Below are positions 15,839 to 26,839 of a DNA stretch of 55,696 bases, piece by piece. Position 1 is the first letter of the stretch. The number at the start of each line of letters is the position of its first letter. The notes under the pieces are model-generated. The model saw only the letters and a program-made list of their open reading frames with translations, did not search any database and was not told where the DNA came from. The stretch is from NCBI RefSeq assembly GCF_024345995.1, contig NZ_JAGQCE010000018.1, positions 1-55,696 on the forward strand, in the 5' to 3' direction. A program made the position numbers and the translations under genes. Source of the DNA: Synechococcus sp. Cruz-7E5 (lineage in GTDB: Bacteria; Cyanobacteriota; Cyanobacteriia; PCC-6307; Cyanobiaceae).

Positions 15839-16660
15839 TCAGATCCGCCGCACCACCACCACGCCGCGGCTGCGGCCTGAGCTGCTGTCGGTGGTGCGGA
15901 TCGCCTGCCAGAGATCCCCCAGGGGCACCCACACCGACGGGTAGCGGTAGCGGGCCACATCCAGGATCAGCACCCGATCCGTGGCGGTGTGGTAAGCGGC
16001 CAGCGGGGAGATGTGGCCGCCGCCGGCCTGGCCGAGAGACGGACGCAGATAGTTCACCAGCAGGCGGTCGTCCGCCCGGGCGAGGTTGCTGCGCACCAGC
16101 AGCCGGAACTGGGCCAGGCTCAACCGATCACCGTGGATGGCCCGGGCCTGCACCCCATGGCTGGCCAGCAGGGCCCCCAGCTCCTGCAGGGTCATGCCCT
16201 GGCGGGCCACCAGCTCGGGGCTGAGCACCGCCCGGGTGGCGGCGGCCTCGAACACGTTCTCCTGGGTCCAGAAGCGGTAGCTGCCGAAACCCGCCGCCGC
16301 CGGGGCCGGCACTGCCAGGCTGTTGAGCACCATCACCATGCTGGCCACGCCGCAGTAGGCGAGGTTGGCCTGGGTGAGGAACTGTTCCGCCAGCGGTCCG
16401 TAGTCGGCGCGATCGACGCTCTGCAGCAACAGGCTCTGGCCCCGGGGTTCCGGCAGGGGGATCGTGGCCGCTGCAGGCTGGGCAAGGGCACGGGGCAGCA
16501 GCAGCGGCGGCAGGGCCACCAGCGCCAGGCCCAGAACGGCCGGCAGGGCAGGGCAGCGGCGGAAAGCAGGCAGGGCCAGGGCGATCCATCTATGGTTCGC
16601 GCCAGTGTGGCCCCGCTTGATGGCCTTTGAGGTGTCTGAGGCACGGATGCATGGCATCCG
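15839..16660 (-). CDS. Phytochelatin synthase family protein
   Basis: This papain-like enzyme transfers gamma-Glu-Cys from glutathione (plants) or mainly hydrolyses glutathione to gamma-Glu-Cys (characterised cyanobacterial forms). The triad is visible: Cys in NLAYCGVASMVMVLNSL (about 102), His in LGQAGGGHISPLAAYH (about 215) and Asp in RVLILDVARYRYPSVWVPL (about 233). A hydrophobic segment before RALAQ suggests export or membrane anchoring. Length fits the short bacterial form without the Cys-rich C-terminal domain. The start is uncertain: the ATG at 16660 overlaps the divergent gene by 14 bases, and an alternative start near 16580 is possible. Confidence 0.8.
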   Translation of the reverse strand, partial: RMPCIRASDTSKAIKRGHTGANHRWIALALPAFRRCPALPAVLGLALVALPPLLLPRALAQPAAATIPLPEPRGQSLLLQSVDRADYGPLAEQFLTQANLAYCGVASMVMVLNSLAVPAPAAAGFGSYRFWTQENVFEAAATRAVLSPELVARQGMTLQELGALLASHGVQARAIHGDRLSLAQFRLLVRSNLARADDRLLVNYLRPSLGQAGGGHISPLAAYHTATDRVLILDVARYRYPSVWVPLGDLWQAIRTTDSSSGRSRGVVVVRRI

Positions 16661-19361
16661 CTGGATTCTCACCAGCGCCTGGCTGCTGATCATCGCCTCG
16701 CTCTTCTACGACCCCTGGACGCCCCGCTTCACCGAGGCGGATCACTCCTGGAGCCCCCTGCGCCTGCCCGAAGGGTGCGTGGCGGTGCAGGGCGTCTGCC
16801 TCAGCGAGACCCCCTATCCCCTCGGCACCACCGCCTTCTGGGGGGTGGTGGTGCCGGCGGCGGTGCTGATCCTGCTGCTGTTCGGCCATGAACTCTGGCG
16901 GCGCATCTGTCCCCTCTCCTTCCTCTCGCAGATCCCCAGAGCCCTGGGCCGGCAGCGGCAGCGCACCAAGGTCAACCCGCGCACGGGGGAGCGCCGCCAG
17001 CAGCTGGCCAAGGTGGCCGACGACTCCTGGCTGGCCCGTCACTATTCCCAGCTGCAGTTCGGCTGGCTGTTCGTTGGCCTTTGCGGACGCATCCTCTTCT
17101 TCAATGCCGACCGGCTGGTACTGGCCGGCTGGCTGCTGTTCACGATCGCCGCCGCCATCAGCGTGGGCTGGCTCTACGGCGGCAAGGCCTGGTGCCAGTA
17201 CTTCTGCCCGATGGCGCCGGTGCAGAGCGTCTACTCCACTCCGGCGGGCCTGCTCGGCAGCAAGGCCCACCTGAGTGAGAAACCGATCACCCAGTCGATG
17301 TGCCGCACCGTGCTGCCCGACGGCAGTGAACAGAGTGCCTGCGTGGCCTGCCAGCAGCCCTGCATCGACATCGATGCCGAGCGCATGTACTGGACCCGGC
17401 TGGGCAGCCGGGAGTTCAGCTTCGAGCGCTATGCCTACGTGGGCCTGGTGGTGGGATATTTCCTCTATTACTACCTCTATGCCGGCACCTGGGACTACTA
17501 CTTCTCGGGGGCCTGGCTGCGCCAGACCGATCAGTTGTCGCTGCTGCTGCGGCCCGGACTGTTTCTCTTCGGCCAGAGCCTGAATGTGCCCCGGCTGGTG
17601 GCGGTGCCGCTGGTGCTCGGGTTCTTCACCTGGCTGGGCGTTCGTGTGGGCCGCTGGATCGAGCGCAGCGGCCGCTTCGGCCGGCATCAGATCTTCGTGC
17701 TGGCCACGTTTCTGGTGTTCAACTTCTTCTTTCTGTTCTCCGGCCGGCCCCTGCTGCTGCTGCTTCCCCCCTGGGTGCAGACCCTCTTCGATGCCGTGGT
17801 GGTGGCGGTGAGCAGTCTCTGGCTCTACCGCTCCTGGGAACGCAGCGCCGATCTGCACCAGCGCGAAAACCTGGCCAGCCGCTTCCGCCGCCAGCTGGAG
17901 AAGCTCGATCTCGATGTGGGGCGCTACCTCGATGGGCGCCAGCTGGCTGACCTCAGCCCCCATGAGGTGTACGTGCTCGCCAAAGTGCTGCCGGGCTTTA
18001 CCCGCGAGAAGCGTCAGCAGGTGTACAAGGAGGTGGTGCGAGAGGCCCTGCAGGAGGGCTACGCCAATGCCTCCAGCAGCCTGGAAGTTCTGAGCCAGAT
18101 GCGCCAGGAGATCGGCATCACCGACGAGGAGCACAGCCTGCTGCTCGAATCGGTTGGGGTCGAGAATCCGGATCTGCTCGATCCCGACAACCGTCGCAGC
18201 CTTGAGGATCAGATCCGCCTGAGCGGTTACAGCAAATCGCTGGAGCGGTTGATGCTGCTCAAGAGCCGCCAGGCCGATCCTGAGGTGATCCGCAACCTGT
18301 GCAGCCAGTACTCGATCACCCCGGCCGAGGAGGCCAGCGTGCTCGAAGGCCTCGACCCCAGCAGCAGTGCGCCGCACAGGCTGGAGGCGATGCTGTCCCG
18401 TTTCGCCGAGCTCCGGCAGGCCCGCAGGAGCTTGTTGCAACCGATGCTGGCGGACCAGCCGTTGGTGCGCGATCTGCTCGCCGAGTCATTGCTGCAACGC
18501 CAGGACCTGAGCGTGCGCGCCATGCTCACCGGGCTTGCTGAGTTGAAGGATCAGCCCGAAGCCATCGAATGGGCGGCCCGGCTGCAAGGGCTGAGACCAG
18601 TCCATCTGCCCCTGGTGCTGGCTGAGGGCGGCTGGGAGAAGCAACTCTCAGCGCCGGTGCTGGCACTCCTGCGTGAGGAGCCCCAAGACGCCCCTGATGA
18701 GCCGCAGTCCTATCCCCTCGCCGACACCCTCGCCAGCCTTGAAGTGCTGATGCAGGAGCGCACGCCCCTGCTGCGGGCCTGCGCCCTGTTCCTGCTGGCG
18801 CGGCTCGATCTCAACCGTGCCCGTTTCCTGGCCAGTGGCCTCGAGTCGGCCGCCGCTCCCGCTCCACTGGCCGAGATGCTCAGGGCCCTGAAATCACCGA
18901 CGGCGCCGGTCCCGGAGCTTGAGGATCTGCCGGAGCTTGAGATGAGGGCCTACCTGGCCGCCAGCGATTTCTTCTCGGGCACCAGCCACGCCAGCCTGGA
19001 GCAGTTGGCAGCGGTCTCGGAGCTGCGCCGCTTCAAGGCCGGCGAGCTGATCACCGAAACCGGTGACACCTGCCGTGAATTGCTGGTGCTGATCAGCGGC
19101 AAGGCGGCGGTTCGCTATCAGGACGCCAGCGGTATCCGCCTCGATCCACTCAGGCCCGGCCAGGTGCTCGACGAATTGGAGGTGCTCAGCCACAGCGCCT
19201 CGGAGAACACGATAGTGGCGCAAGAGGAGGGAACCCGGCTGCTGGCGGTGCCGGTGGATGGTTTCGATGCAGTGCTCGAGCGCGACCACGACTTCGCCCG
19301 ACGGGTGCTGGAGCTGGAAAGCCGCCATCTGCAGAGCCTGATGCGCTCCCTCCAGAGCTGA
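16647..19361 (+). CDS. Membrane 4Fe-4S (NapH/NosR-like) protein with C-terminal cyclic-nucleotide-binding domain
   Basis: The 904-aa protein begins with several membrane helices carrying NapH/NosR-type cysteine motifs (RRICPLSFLSQIPRA and GKAWCQYFCPMAPVQ). A short cysteine set CVACQQPC follows, shorter than two full 4Fe-4S motifs. More helices end near residue 400. A long helical soluble region follows, and the last 125 residues form a cNMP-binding beta-barrel (FKAGELITETGDTCRELLVL, LRPGQVLDELEVLS). It may move electrons across the membrane under control of a ligand. The ATG at 16647 has TGAGG at the right distance; 16620 is possible. It is divergent from phytochelatin synthase with overlapping starts. 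Confidence 0.7.
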   Translation: MHGIRWILTSAWLLIIASLFYDPWTPRFTEADHSWSPLRLPEGCVAVQGVCLSETPYPLGTTAFWGVVVPAAVLILLLFGHELWRRICPLSFLSQIPRALGRQRQRTKVNPRTGERRQQLAKVADDSWLARHYSQLQFGWLFVGLCGRILFFNADRLVLAGWLLFTIAAAISVGWLYGGKAWCQYFCPMAPVQSVYSTPAGLLGSKAHLSEKPITQSMCRTVLPDGSEQSACVACQQPCIDIDAERMYWTRLGSREFSFERYAYVGLVVGYFLYYYLYAGTWDYYFSGAWLRQTDQLSLLLRPGLFLFGQSLNVPRLVAVPLVLGFFTWLGVRVGRWIERSGRFGRHQIFVLATFLVFNFFFLFSGRPLLLLLPPWVQTLFDAVVVAVSSLWLYRSWERSADLHQRENLASRFRRQLEKLDLDVGRYLDGRQLADLSPHEVYVLAKVLPGFTREKRQQVYKEVVREALQEGYANASSSLEVLSQMRQEIGITDEEHSLLLESVGVENPDLLDPDNRRSLEDQIRLSGYSKSLERLMLLKSRQADPEVIRNLCSQYSITPAEEASVLEGLDPSSSAPHRLEAMLSRFAELRQARRSLLQPMLADQPLVRDLLAESLLQRQDLSVRAMLTGLAELKDQPEAIEWAARLQGLRPVHLPLVLAEGGWEKQLSAPVLALLREEPQDAPDEPQSYPLADTLASLEVLMQERTPLLRACALFLLARLDLNRARFLASGLESAAAPAPLAEMLRALKSPTAPVPELEDLPELEMRAYLAASDFFSGTSHASLEQLAAVSELRRFKAGELITETGDTCRELLVLISGKAAVRYQDASGIRLDPLRPGQVLDELEVLSHSASENTIVAQEEGTRLLAVPVDGFDAVLERDHDFARRVLELESRHLQSLMRSLQS

Positions 19362-19379
19362 ATGATCAGCGCCCTCTGG
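19352..19379. terminator. Bidirectional hairpin between convergent genes
   Basis: Nested inverted repeats CCAGAG/CTCTGG and CTGA/TCAG overlap both stop codons of the convergent genes ending at 19361 and 19366. No clear T-run follows, so termination is inferred from position and structure. Confidence 0.35.
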
Positions 19380-19563
19380 CGTCCATCCCGGGAACCACAT
19401 CCCAGTGATGGCGAGCCAGCAGGGCCTGGGCCTGCTCTGGATTGAGCAGCTTGGCGTTGTGATACCCCCCCGTCACACCGCCCTGGCGGTTGCGCAGAAC
19501 CAGAGCCCGGTCATGACCGGGCGGGCGGCTCATGGGCCGGACCAGCAGGGTGGGGAACTCCAT
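19366..19563 (-). CDS. Small conserved hypothetical protein (65 aa)
   Basis: From the ATG at 19563 the product reads MEFPTLLVRPMSRPPGHDRA, then LVLRNRQGGVTGGYHNAKLL and PEQAQALLARHHWDVVPG. The basic middle with G-G-Y-H-N-A-K and a terminal helix looks like a real small soluble protein. It sits 65 bases downstream of gap1 on the same strand. A TTG at 19602 would add 13 residues. No function is known to me. Confidence 0.5.
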   Translation of the reverse strand: MEFPTLLVRPMSRPPGHDRALVLRNRQGGVTGGYHNAKLLNPEQAQALLARHHWDVVPGMDARGR

Positions 19564-19628
19564 CGGGGGTTGCGGCGCAGGGATCCTGCAGGGCTCAATC
19601 AACCGCAGATCCCCGCATTGGCCAGCCC

Positions 19629-21891
<2,263 letters not shown>

Positions 21892-21967
21892 CCTGAATAA
21901 CCTCTCCGGGCAGGCAGAGCCTACTGGTCGAGATCAGCTAAGAATGCGGCCAGACAGGCTCCTGCCG

Positions 21968-23032
21968 ATGACGAACCGACGGCCCTTCGCCACAGCCTTT
22001 CTGGTGCTGGTGCCGCTCTCCCTGGCGGCTGAGCGGCTGCAATGGGGCGAGACGGTTGTGTTCGTCTGCTCGGGGCTGGCCATCCTGCCGCTGGCGATCT
22101 GGCTGAGCACCGCGACAGAGAAGTTGTCCGTGGCCCTGGGTCCATCGCTTGGTGCCCTGCTCAATGCCGTTTTCGGCAACGCCTCGGAACTCATCATTGC
22201 CCTGGTGGCCCTGCGGGCCGGACTGGTGGACATCGTCAAAGCCAGCATCACCGGCACGGTGATGGCCAACCTCCTGCTGGCCTTGGGGCTCTCGATGTTC
22301 CTGGGGGGGCTGGGGCGCAGCGAGCAGCGCTTCCAGCCCGTGGTGGCCCGGGTGAACGGTTCGGCCATGACTCTGGCGGTGCTGGCGATCCTGATTCCCA
22401 GCATTGCCGTGATCTCCACGGGGGCGGCACCGGAGCGCACCCAGGCCTTCTCGGGGTTCGTGGCCTGGGTGCTGCTGCTGGTATACGCACTGACCCTGAT
22501 CTTTTCCCTGCGCACTCACAGTGCCCTCTACGAGGTGGCGGAGGTGGAGTGCAGCGATGAGGAGGCACCCGTCAGTCCCGTGCCCTGGCTGCTGGTGTTG
22601 ATCGGTGCCACCACGGCTCTGGCGCTGGTTTCGGAGATCTTCGTTGGGGTGGTGCAATCGGTGACAACCCAGCTCGGGCTCACGGATCTGTTCACGGGGG
22701 TGGTGCTGCTGCCGCTGCTGGGGGGAGCGGCTGAGTTCCTCACGGCGATCACCATGGCCCGGCGTAATCAGATGGACCTGGCCGTGTCAGTCGCGATGGG
22801 CTCCACCCTGCTGGTGGCCCTGCTGGTGGTGCCGGTGCTGGTGCTGGCGGGGCCCTTGCTGGGGCATCCGCTCGACCTCAGCTTCGAGCTCTATGAGCTG
22901 GTGGCGGTGATCACGGCGGTGCTGGTGAGCAATCTGGTGAGCCTCGATGGTCGCTCCGACTGGCTGGAGGGGGTGCTGCTGCTGGCTGCCTATGTGATTC
23001 TGGCTGCGGGTCTTTACTTCAAAGCCCTTTGA
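21968..23032 (+). CDS. Calcium/proton exchanger (CaCA family, CAX type)
   Basis: The 354-aa protein has about eleven membrane helices in two homologous halves. The alpha repeats that bind the cation are GALLNAVFGNASELIIALVA and GVVLLPLLGGAAEFLTAITM, each with the essential Glu. An acidic loop (VEVECSDEEAP) separates the halves. The enzyme exports Ca2+ in exchange for H+. The ATG at 21968 was chosen because upstream codons back to 21854 overlap the gltS start and lack family sequence; 21944 is another in-frame ATG. Confidence 0.88.
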   Translation: MTNRRPFATAFLVLVPLSLAAERLQWGETVVFVCSGLAILPLAIWLSTATEKLSVALGPSLGALLNAVFGNASELIIALVALRAGLVDIVKASITGTVMANLLLALGLSMFLGGLGRSEQRFQPVVARVNGSAMTLAVLAILIPSIAVISTGAAPERTQAFSGFVAWVLLLVYALTLIFSLRTHSALYEVAEVECSDEEAPVSPVPWLLVLIGATTALALVSEIFVGVVQSVTTQLGLTDLFTGVVLLPLLGGAAEFLTAITMARRNQMDLAVSVAMGSTLLVALLVVPVLVLAGPLLGHPLDLSFELYELVAVITAVLVSNLVSLDGRSDWLEGVLLLAAYVILAAGLYFKAL

Positions 23033-23092
23033 TTTGTCGCTTTGATCTATGCTGACAATGACGCAATCTTGTTACAGAGTCGAGCCTTGTTG

Positions 23093-23986
23093 GTGAAACG
23101 TCTGCTCCCGCTGCTTCAACTCCTCGCGGCCCTTGCCCTGGTGGGGCCAGCATCCGCCGGCTCCCTGCTGGAGTCGGTGGCGGCCTCGGGCGTACTGGTG
23201 GGGGGTACAAGCCGGGATGCGTTCCCCTTCGCCTACCAGAACGAGGAGGGTCAGCTGGTGGGCTACTCGATTGACATGATGAACCTGATCCGGGAGGAGA
23301 TCGAGAGCCAGACGGGACGCCCGATCCAGCTGAAGCTGGTGCCGCTCGAGACCGACCAGCGACTCTCCAGCCTGGAGTCGGGGGCGGTGAACCTGGTCTG
23401 CGATGCCAGCAGCTTCACCTGGAGCCGTGATGAAAAGGTGGATTTCTCAGTGAGTTACGGCATGACCGGCACCCAGTTGCTCGTGCCCCGGGGCTCGGGG
23501 CTTTCCTCCCCGGAGTCCCTGGCGGGTAAGCGGGTGGGAGCCCTGCCGCGCACCACCAGCGCCCTGGCCGTCGCCAGCCGCCAGCCGACGGCCTCGGTGG
23601 TGCTGCTCAAGGACCGCCAGGAGGGCTATGAGGCCCTCCAGCAAGGCCGCATCGATGCCTTCGCCGACGATGGGATGCTCCTTTATGCCTGGTTGCAGCG
23701 TCAGGGAGGCCAGGCACCGTTCCAGGTGTCGGATCACACCTACTCCAGGGAAGGCATCGCCTGCATGCTGCCTCAGAACAATGCGTCCTTCCAGCGGGTG
23801 GTGGACCTGGCCCTGATCCGCTACATGCAGGGATACCTGCGCCAGCAGCCCAGGGAGCGGGGCATCTTCGATCGCTGGTTCGGTCCCCAGGGCAAAACGC
23901 CCCTGACCCAGGACGTCACTGGCCTGTTCACCGAAACCATGCAGTTGATGGTTGACTTCAAGGAAGAGGTGCCGACCAGACCATGA
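23093..23986 (+). CDS. Periplasmic solute-binding protein, family 3 type
   Basis: After a signal peptide (VKRLLPLLQLLAALALVGPASAG) comes an SBP_bac_3 fold like those binding polar amino acids: GTSRDAFPFAYQNEEGQLVG, GYSIDMMNLI, NLVCDASSFTWSRDE, then LAGKRVGALPRTTSALAVA and GRIDAFADDG. No ABC permease or ATPase genes adjoin it, so it either partners distant transport genes or acts in sensing. GTG 23093 is the likely start because the signal sequence begins there; a TTG at 23042 is an in-frame alternative. Confidence 0.75.
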   Translation: MKRLLPLLQLLAALALVGPASAGSLLESVAASGVLVGGTSRDAFPFAYQNEEGQLVGYSIDMMNLIREEIESQTGRPIQLKLVPLETDQRLSSLESGAVNLVCDASSFTWSRDEKVDFSVSYGMTGTQLLVPRGSGLSSPESLAGKRVGALPRTTSALAVASRQPTASVVLLKDRQEGYEALQQGRIDAFADDGMLLYAWLQRQGGQAPFQVSDHTYSREGIACMLPQNNASFQRVVDLALIRYMQGYLRQQPRERGIFDRWFGPQGKTPLTQDVTGLFTETMQLMVDFKEEVPTRP

Positions 23987-24023
23987 GCGGATCGGTTCCA
24001 CCCTCCTGACCGTCCTGTGTGTG

Positions 24024-24296
24024 ATGTCCACCATGCTTCGATCGTTCGGCGGCCTCACGGCCGCTCTGCTGCTGGGAGCCCTTCCAGTCAGCGCTGGCTC
24101 AGTCACGGCCGATTCGATCATTGACCAGGACAGTGCCCTTCAACAGGCCACCAGCCAGGTTCCCGAGGGTGCCACGGTTACCGGCAGCCGTTGCCAGGAG
24201 ATCGTGATGCCCGGCAACAGCTTCCGGTACCGCTGCAGCGTGGAGTTCAGCACCACCCCTCCTGCAGCCAACCCAGCAACTACGCCCGCTCCCTAA
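24024..24296 (+). CDS. Small secreted protein, unknown function (90 aa)
   Basis: A signal peptide (LRSFGGLTAALLLGALPVSAG) is followed by a 65-residue mature part with two cysteines (SRCQEIVMP and RYRCSVEFS) spaced for one disulfide, and a Pro/Ala-rich tail. The ATG at 24024 is used; 24033 also fits. It lies 37 bases after the solute-binding protein gene on the same strand. No family was recognised. Confidence 0.55.
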   Translation: MSTMLRSFGGLTAALLLGALPVSAGSVTADSIIDQDSALQQATSQVPEGATVTGSRCQEIVMPGNSFRYRCSVEFSTTPPAANPATTPAP

Positions 24297-24315
24297 GCCT
24301 GAGCCGCTCCATTGA

Positions 24316-24720
24316 ATGCCCCAGGATCCCGACGACCTCCAGCTGGCCGATGCGCCCTCCCGACCTCTGGGCCTGCGTGTTCTGGCAGGGGTCGGGGCTC
24401 TGGCCTTCGCCTTGATCGCGGTCAATCTTGCCGTTGTGATCGTGCGCATGCTGCTGGAACCAACCCCGGGGCCAAAGCCCCGCTCCCTGCCCCCAGTTGC
24501 TGAAGAAAGGCTGCCAGCCCCATTCCAGCCCCCAGGCTCAACCCAGCGACAGATCCTCCTCGGCGATCACCCCGCTGATCCGGCCGGTCAGGGTCGAAGC
24601 CTCCAGGCTGCTGCCCAGCAGGATGGCCTCCAGGCTGCCGCGGGCAAAGATCCCCAGACCATCGAGGGCGCGTCCGCCGGAGTCGGTGATGCGGGTGGGT
24701 GCCAGGGAAAGATCGGCTGA
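24316..24720 (+). CDS. Small single-membrane-span protein with antisense-overlapping tail
   Basis: Residues 20-45 form one membrane helix (GLRVLAGVGALAFALIAVNL) after an acidic start MPQDPDDLQLADAPS. From about residue 74 onward the reading frame lies antisense over the last 183 bases of the SGNH-hydrolase gene and looks like a shadow of it. Either the true product runs that far or the original stop was lost. The N-terminal half seems coding; the tail is doubtful. Confidence 0.45.
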   Translation: MPQDPDDLQLADAPSRPLGLRVLAGVGALAFALIAVNLAVVIVRMLLEPTPGPKPRSLPPVAEERLPAPFQPPGSTQRQILLGDHPADPAGQGRSLQAAAQQDGLQAAAGKDPQTIEGASAGVGDAGGCQGKIG

Positions 24721-26076
24721 GTCGACCCCCAGGATCACGATCCGGTCAAGGTCGTCGATTGCTTCGATCACATCCACTTTCCCCCCCAGCAGGTTGTTGG
24801 CTGCACCTGCATCGAAGGGATTGGCGAGGAATTGATCACTGCTGATCACCAGGGTGTCGGCGTTTCCATCGACTGACGAGAGAAAGATATTGGTTCCGAA
24901 GTCACCGAAGAGGACGTCGACTCCGAGCCCGCCGCTGATCAGATCGCGCCCCCGGCCACCGCGGATCAGGTCATCGCCCTGGCCGCCCACCAGGTGGTCG
25001 TGGCCCTGATTGCCCAGGATCAGGTCATCGCCCTGGTTGCCGAAGAGGCGGTCGTCCCCAGCCAGGCCCCGCAGGGTGTCGTGACCGCCCAGGCCCCTGA
25101 GTTGATCCAGGTCCGCGCTGCCCAGCAGCAAGTCGTCGGCCACAGAATCGCCGCTGAGCTCGACACCGCTGATGGCTGCATCGCCAGGCACCACTGCCAG
25201 CTGCCCCGCCTCATTCACCTGGAGGGCATGAACCAAGGGCAGGGGCATCGGGGCAGGGACCCTCTCCGCCACCACCTGCTCAATGGCCTCCCCCCAGGCA
25301 GCGGCCATTCGTTCAAAGGCCTGGCTCGAGGGATGCAGACCATCAAGCAGATCATTGCCGACGGCCTTGAATTGATCCACCACACGCAAGCCCAACTGGG
25401 AATACCGCAGATCCGGCAGGGTGTGGCGGATGAAGTCGTTGTACTCGCGCAGTTCCTGGAGCATGACGGAACTGATGGGGTCCTTCAGACCATCCCGGTT
25501 CCAGGCCTCGGTGATGTCGGGAATGGTGGCCACGATCAGCTCCAGCCGAAGACCCTCCTGGCTGGCCAGGAGGTTCACCTCGTCAAGGAAGGCCTTGAGG
25601 CGATCGATGGCGGCTTCGGCGATCCTGGACTGCTGCTCACCCTGGCCGTCGTTGTTGCGATCGCCGGCTGCGACTGCCCCATCCCGTCGCTCCACCACCT
25701 GGTGGACGATGTCGTTGCTGCCGACCATCAGCAGCAGGACGTTGATCGACTCCTGCTCTCTGGAGAAGTAGGTGGTGCTGATGGCTTGATCCAGGTCCTG
25801 GAACAGTCCGTCGCGAATCGCGCCCTGAGGCCCTTCGTTGGCCTGAAGCGACACGTAAGTCCTGCCGCCGACCACTGCATCGGTCCGTGAGATCCCCCAG
25901 CCGGGCCGTCCCCAGTGGTCGCGGTCGGGTGCTGTGTCGCCTGACTGGCTATGGCGACCGACGAAATTGGGACCTAAGCCCCAGGCTCTCAGCAGCTCGT
26001 CGAGCGGTTTGCGGTAGCCACCTGGAACGTTGAAACCATGGGTGATCGAATCACCCATCGGCATGATGGTCAGCAT
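24538..26076 (-). CDS. SGNH-family hydrolase with C-terminal RTX calcium-binding repeats
   Basis: Residues 1-270 form an SGNH/GDSL esterase: PMGDSITHG with Ser10, VGSNDI at 118-123 and DGLHPS with D245 and H248. Residues 318-395 are RTX nonapeptides of the GGxGxDxL type (GLAGDDRLFGNQGDDLILGN, GGQGDDLIRGGRGRDLISGG) that bind Ca2+ and mark type I secretion substrates. There is no N-terminal signal peptide, consistent with a C-terminal type I signal in the last 60 residues. A role in cleaving extracellular esters or acetylated polysaccharide is inferred. No type I exporter genes lie nearby. Confidence 0.85.
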   Translation of the reverse strand: MLTIMPMGDSITHGFNVPGGYRKPLDELLRAWGLGPNFVGRHSQSGDTAPDRDHWGRPGWGISRTDAVVGGRTYVSLQANEGPQGAIRDGLFQDLDQAISTTYFSREQESINVLLLMVGSNDIVHQVVERRDGAVAAGDRNNDGQGEQQSRIAEAAIDRLKAFLDEVNLLASQEGLRLELIVATIPDITEAWNRDGLKDPISSVMLQELREYNDFIRHTLPDLRYSQLGLRVVDQFKAVGNDLLDGLHPSSQAFERMAAAWGEAIEQVVAERVPAPMPLPLVHALQVNEAGQLAVVPGDAAISGVELSGDSVADDLLLGSADLDQLRGLGGHDTLRGLAGDDRLFGNQGDDLILGNQGHDHLVGGQGDDLIRGGRGRDLISGGLGVDVLFGDFGTNIFLSSVDGNADTLVISSDQFLANPFDAGAANNLLGGKVDVIEAIDDLDRIVILGVDSADLSLAPTRITDSGGRALDGLGIFARGSLEAILLGSSLEASTLTGRISGVIAEEDLSLG

Positions 26077-26107
26077 GGTCGGGTCATGGCCTGGTTCCGC
26101 CTGAGCC

Positions 26108-26797
26108 TCAGCGGCTGGGCTGCCAGTCGTCCGGTGGTTCGGGTTTGCTGGTGTCGGCCAGGGAGGGGAAAGTGCTGCGAGTGAGTGCCAGCACCTCCTG
26201 GCGCACCATGGCGCGGAAGCTGGCAGCGGCTTCCGGATCGAGCACCGGGTAGCTCATGGGGTTCTCCGCTGTTTCAGAGCGCAGGGACTTCCAGCTGGAC
26301 GTGCCGCTCTGGCGGATGGCCTCCAGCGCCGCGGGGAAATCAAAGGAGAGGGTTTCGCCACCGGCGGCGGCGGCTTCGATCCAGCGCTCCCGGGCGGGGG
26401 TGATTGCCTTGGCCTTGAGGGTGTCGGGCAGGCCCAGCACCGGCTCGTAGTAGGCCAGGGCGCGCAGCTCCTCTTCCAGCACGATCGGCCAGGCCCCGAT
26501 GCGGCCGTTCTCCAGACCCGCCTCGACGGGGCTGCTGCGCATGGCCTCCAGCTGGGCAGTCAGCCAACGGTAATGGGATTTTTCCTGGATGCTCTTGCGC
26601 CCTCCACCCTTTCCATGGGCGACGGGTCTGGGCAGGGCCGCCTCGGCCTTGCGCAGGAACACCCGATCCTCCCGCTCCAGGTTGATCGCACCCCAGCGCT
26701 GGCGATATTCCCAGAGCTCTTCGTACTTCCTGAGATCCTCGGGCGACCAGCCCAGGGCCTTCAGTTCATCCACCCGGTTGTCACTGACCTTCAGCAC
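26108..26797 (-). CDS. Conserved hypothetical protein (229 aa)
   Basis: The soluble, mainly helical protein starts MLKVSDNRVDELKALGWSPE. Recognisable patches are EDLRKYEELWEYRQRWGAIN, a Lys/Gly-rich loop HGKGGGRKSIQEKSHYRWL and EEELRALAYYEPVLGLPDTL. No signal or membrane segment is seen. Its start is 42 bases from the 3' end of the upstream oxidoreductase gene on the same strand, so it may be the second gene of a pair. I do not recognise the family. Confidence 0.65.
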   Translation of the reverse strand: MLKVSDNRVDELKALGWSPEDLRKYEELWEYRQRWGAINLEREDRVFLRKAEAALPRPVAHGKGGGRKSIQEKSHYRWLTAQLEAMRSSPVEAGLENGRIGAWPIVLEEELRALAYYEPVLGLPDTLKAKAITPARERWIEAAAAGGETLSFDFPAALEAIRQSGTSSWKSLRSETAENPMSYPVLDPEAAASFRAMVRQEVLALTRSTFPSLADTSKPEPPDDWQPSR

Positions 26798-26839
26798 CCG
26801 CTGATCTGTCGCACTGGAGGAACAGTACGTGCCCTGGGC

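Noticed and set aside
16590-18440. 616-aa minus-strand open frame
   Set aside because: Antisense to the membrane Fe-S/cNMP gene, low-complexity His/Gln/Gly composition, no family motifs; a high-GC shadow.
24870-25090. Short GC-rich DNA repeats that could suggest a repeat array or CRISPR
   Set aside because: They encode the Gly/Asp RTX nonapeptides of the SGNH hydrolase; units are about 27 bp with no spacers. No CRISPR array was seen in the window.
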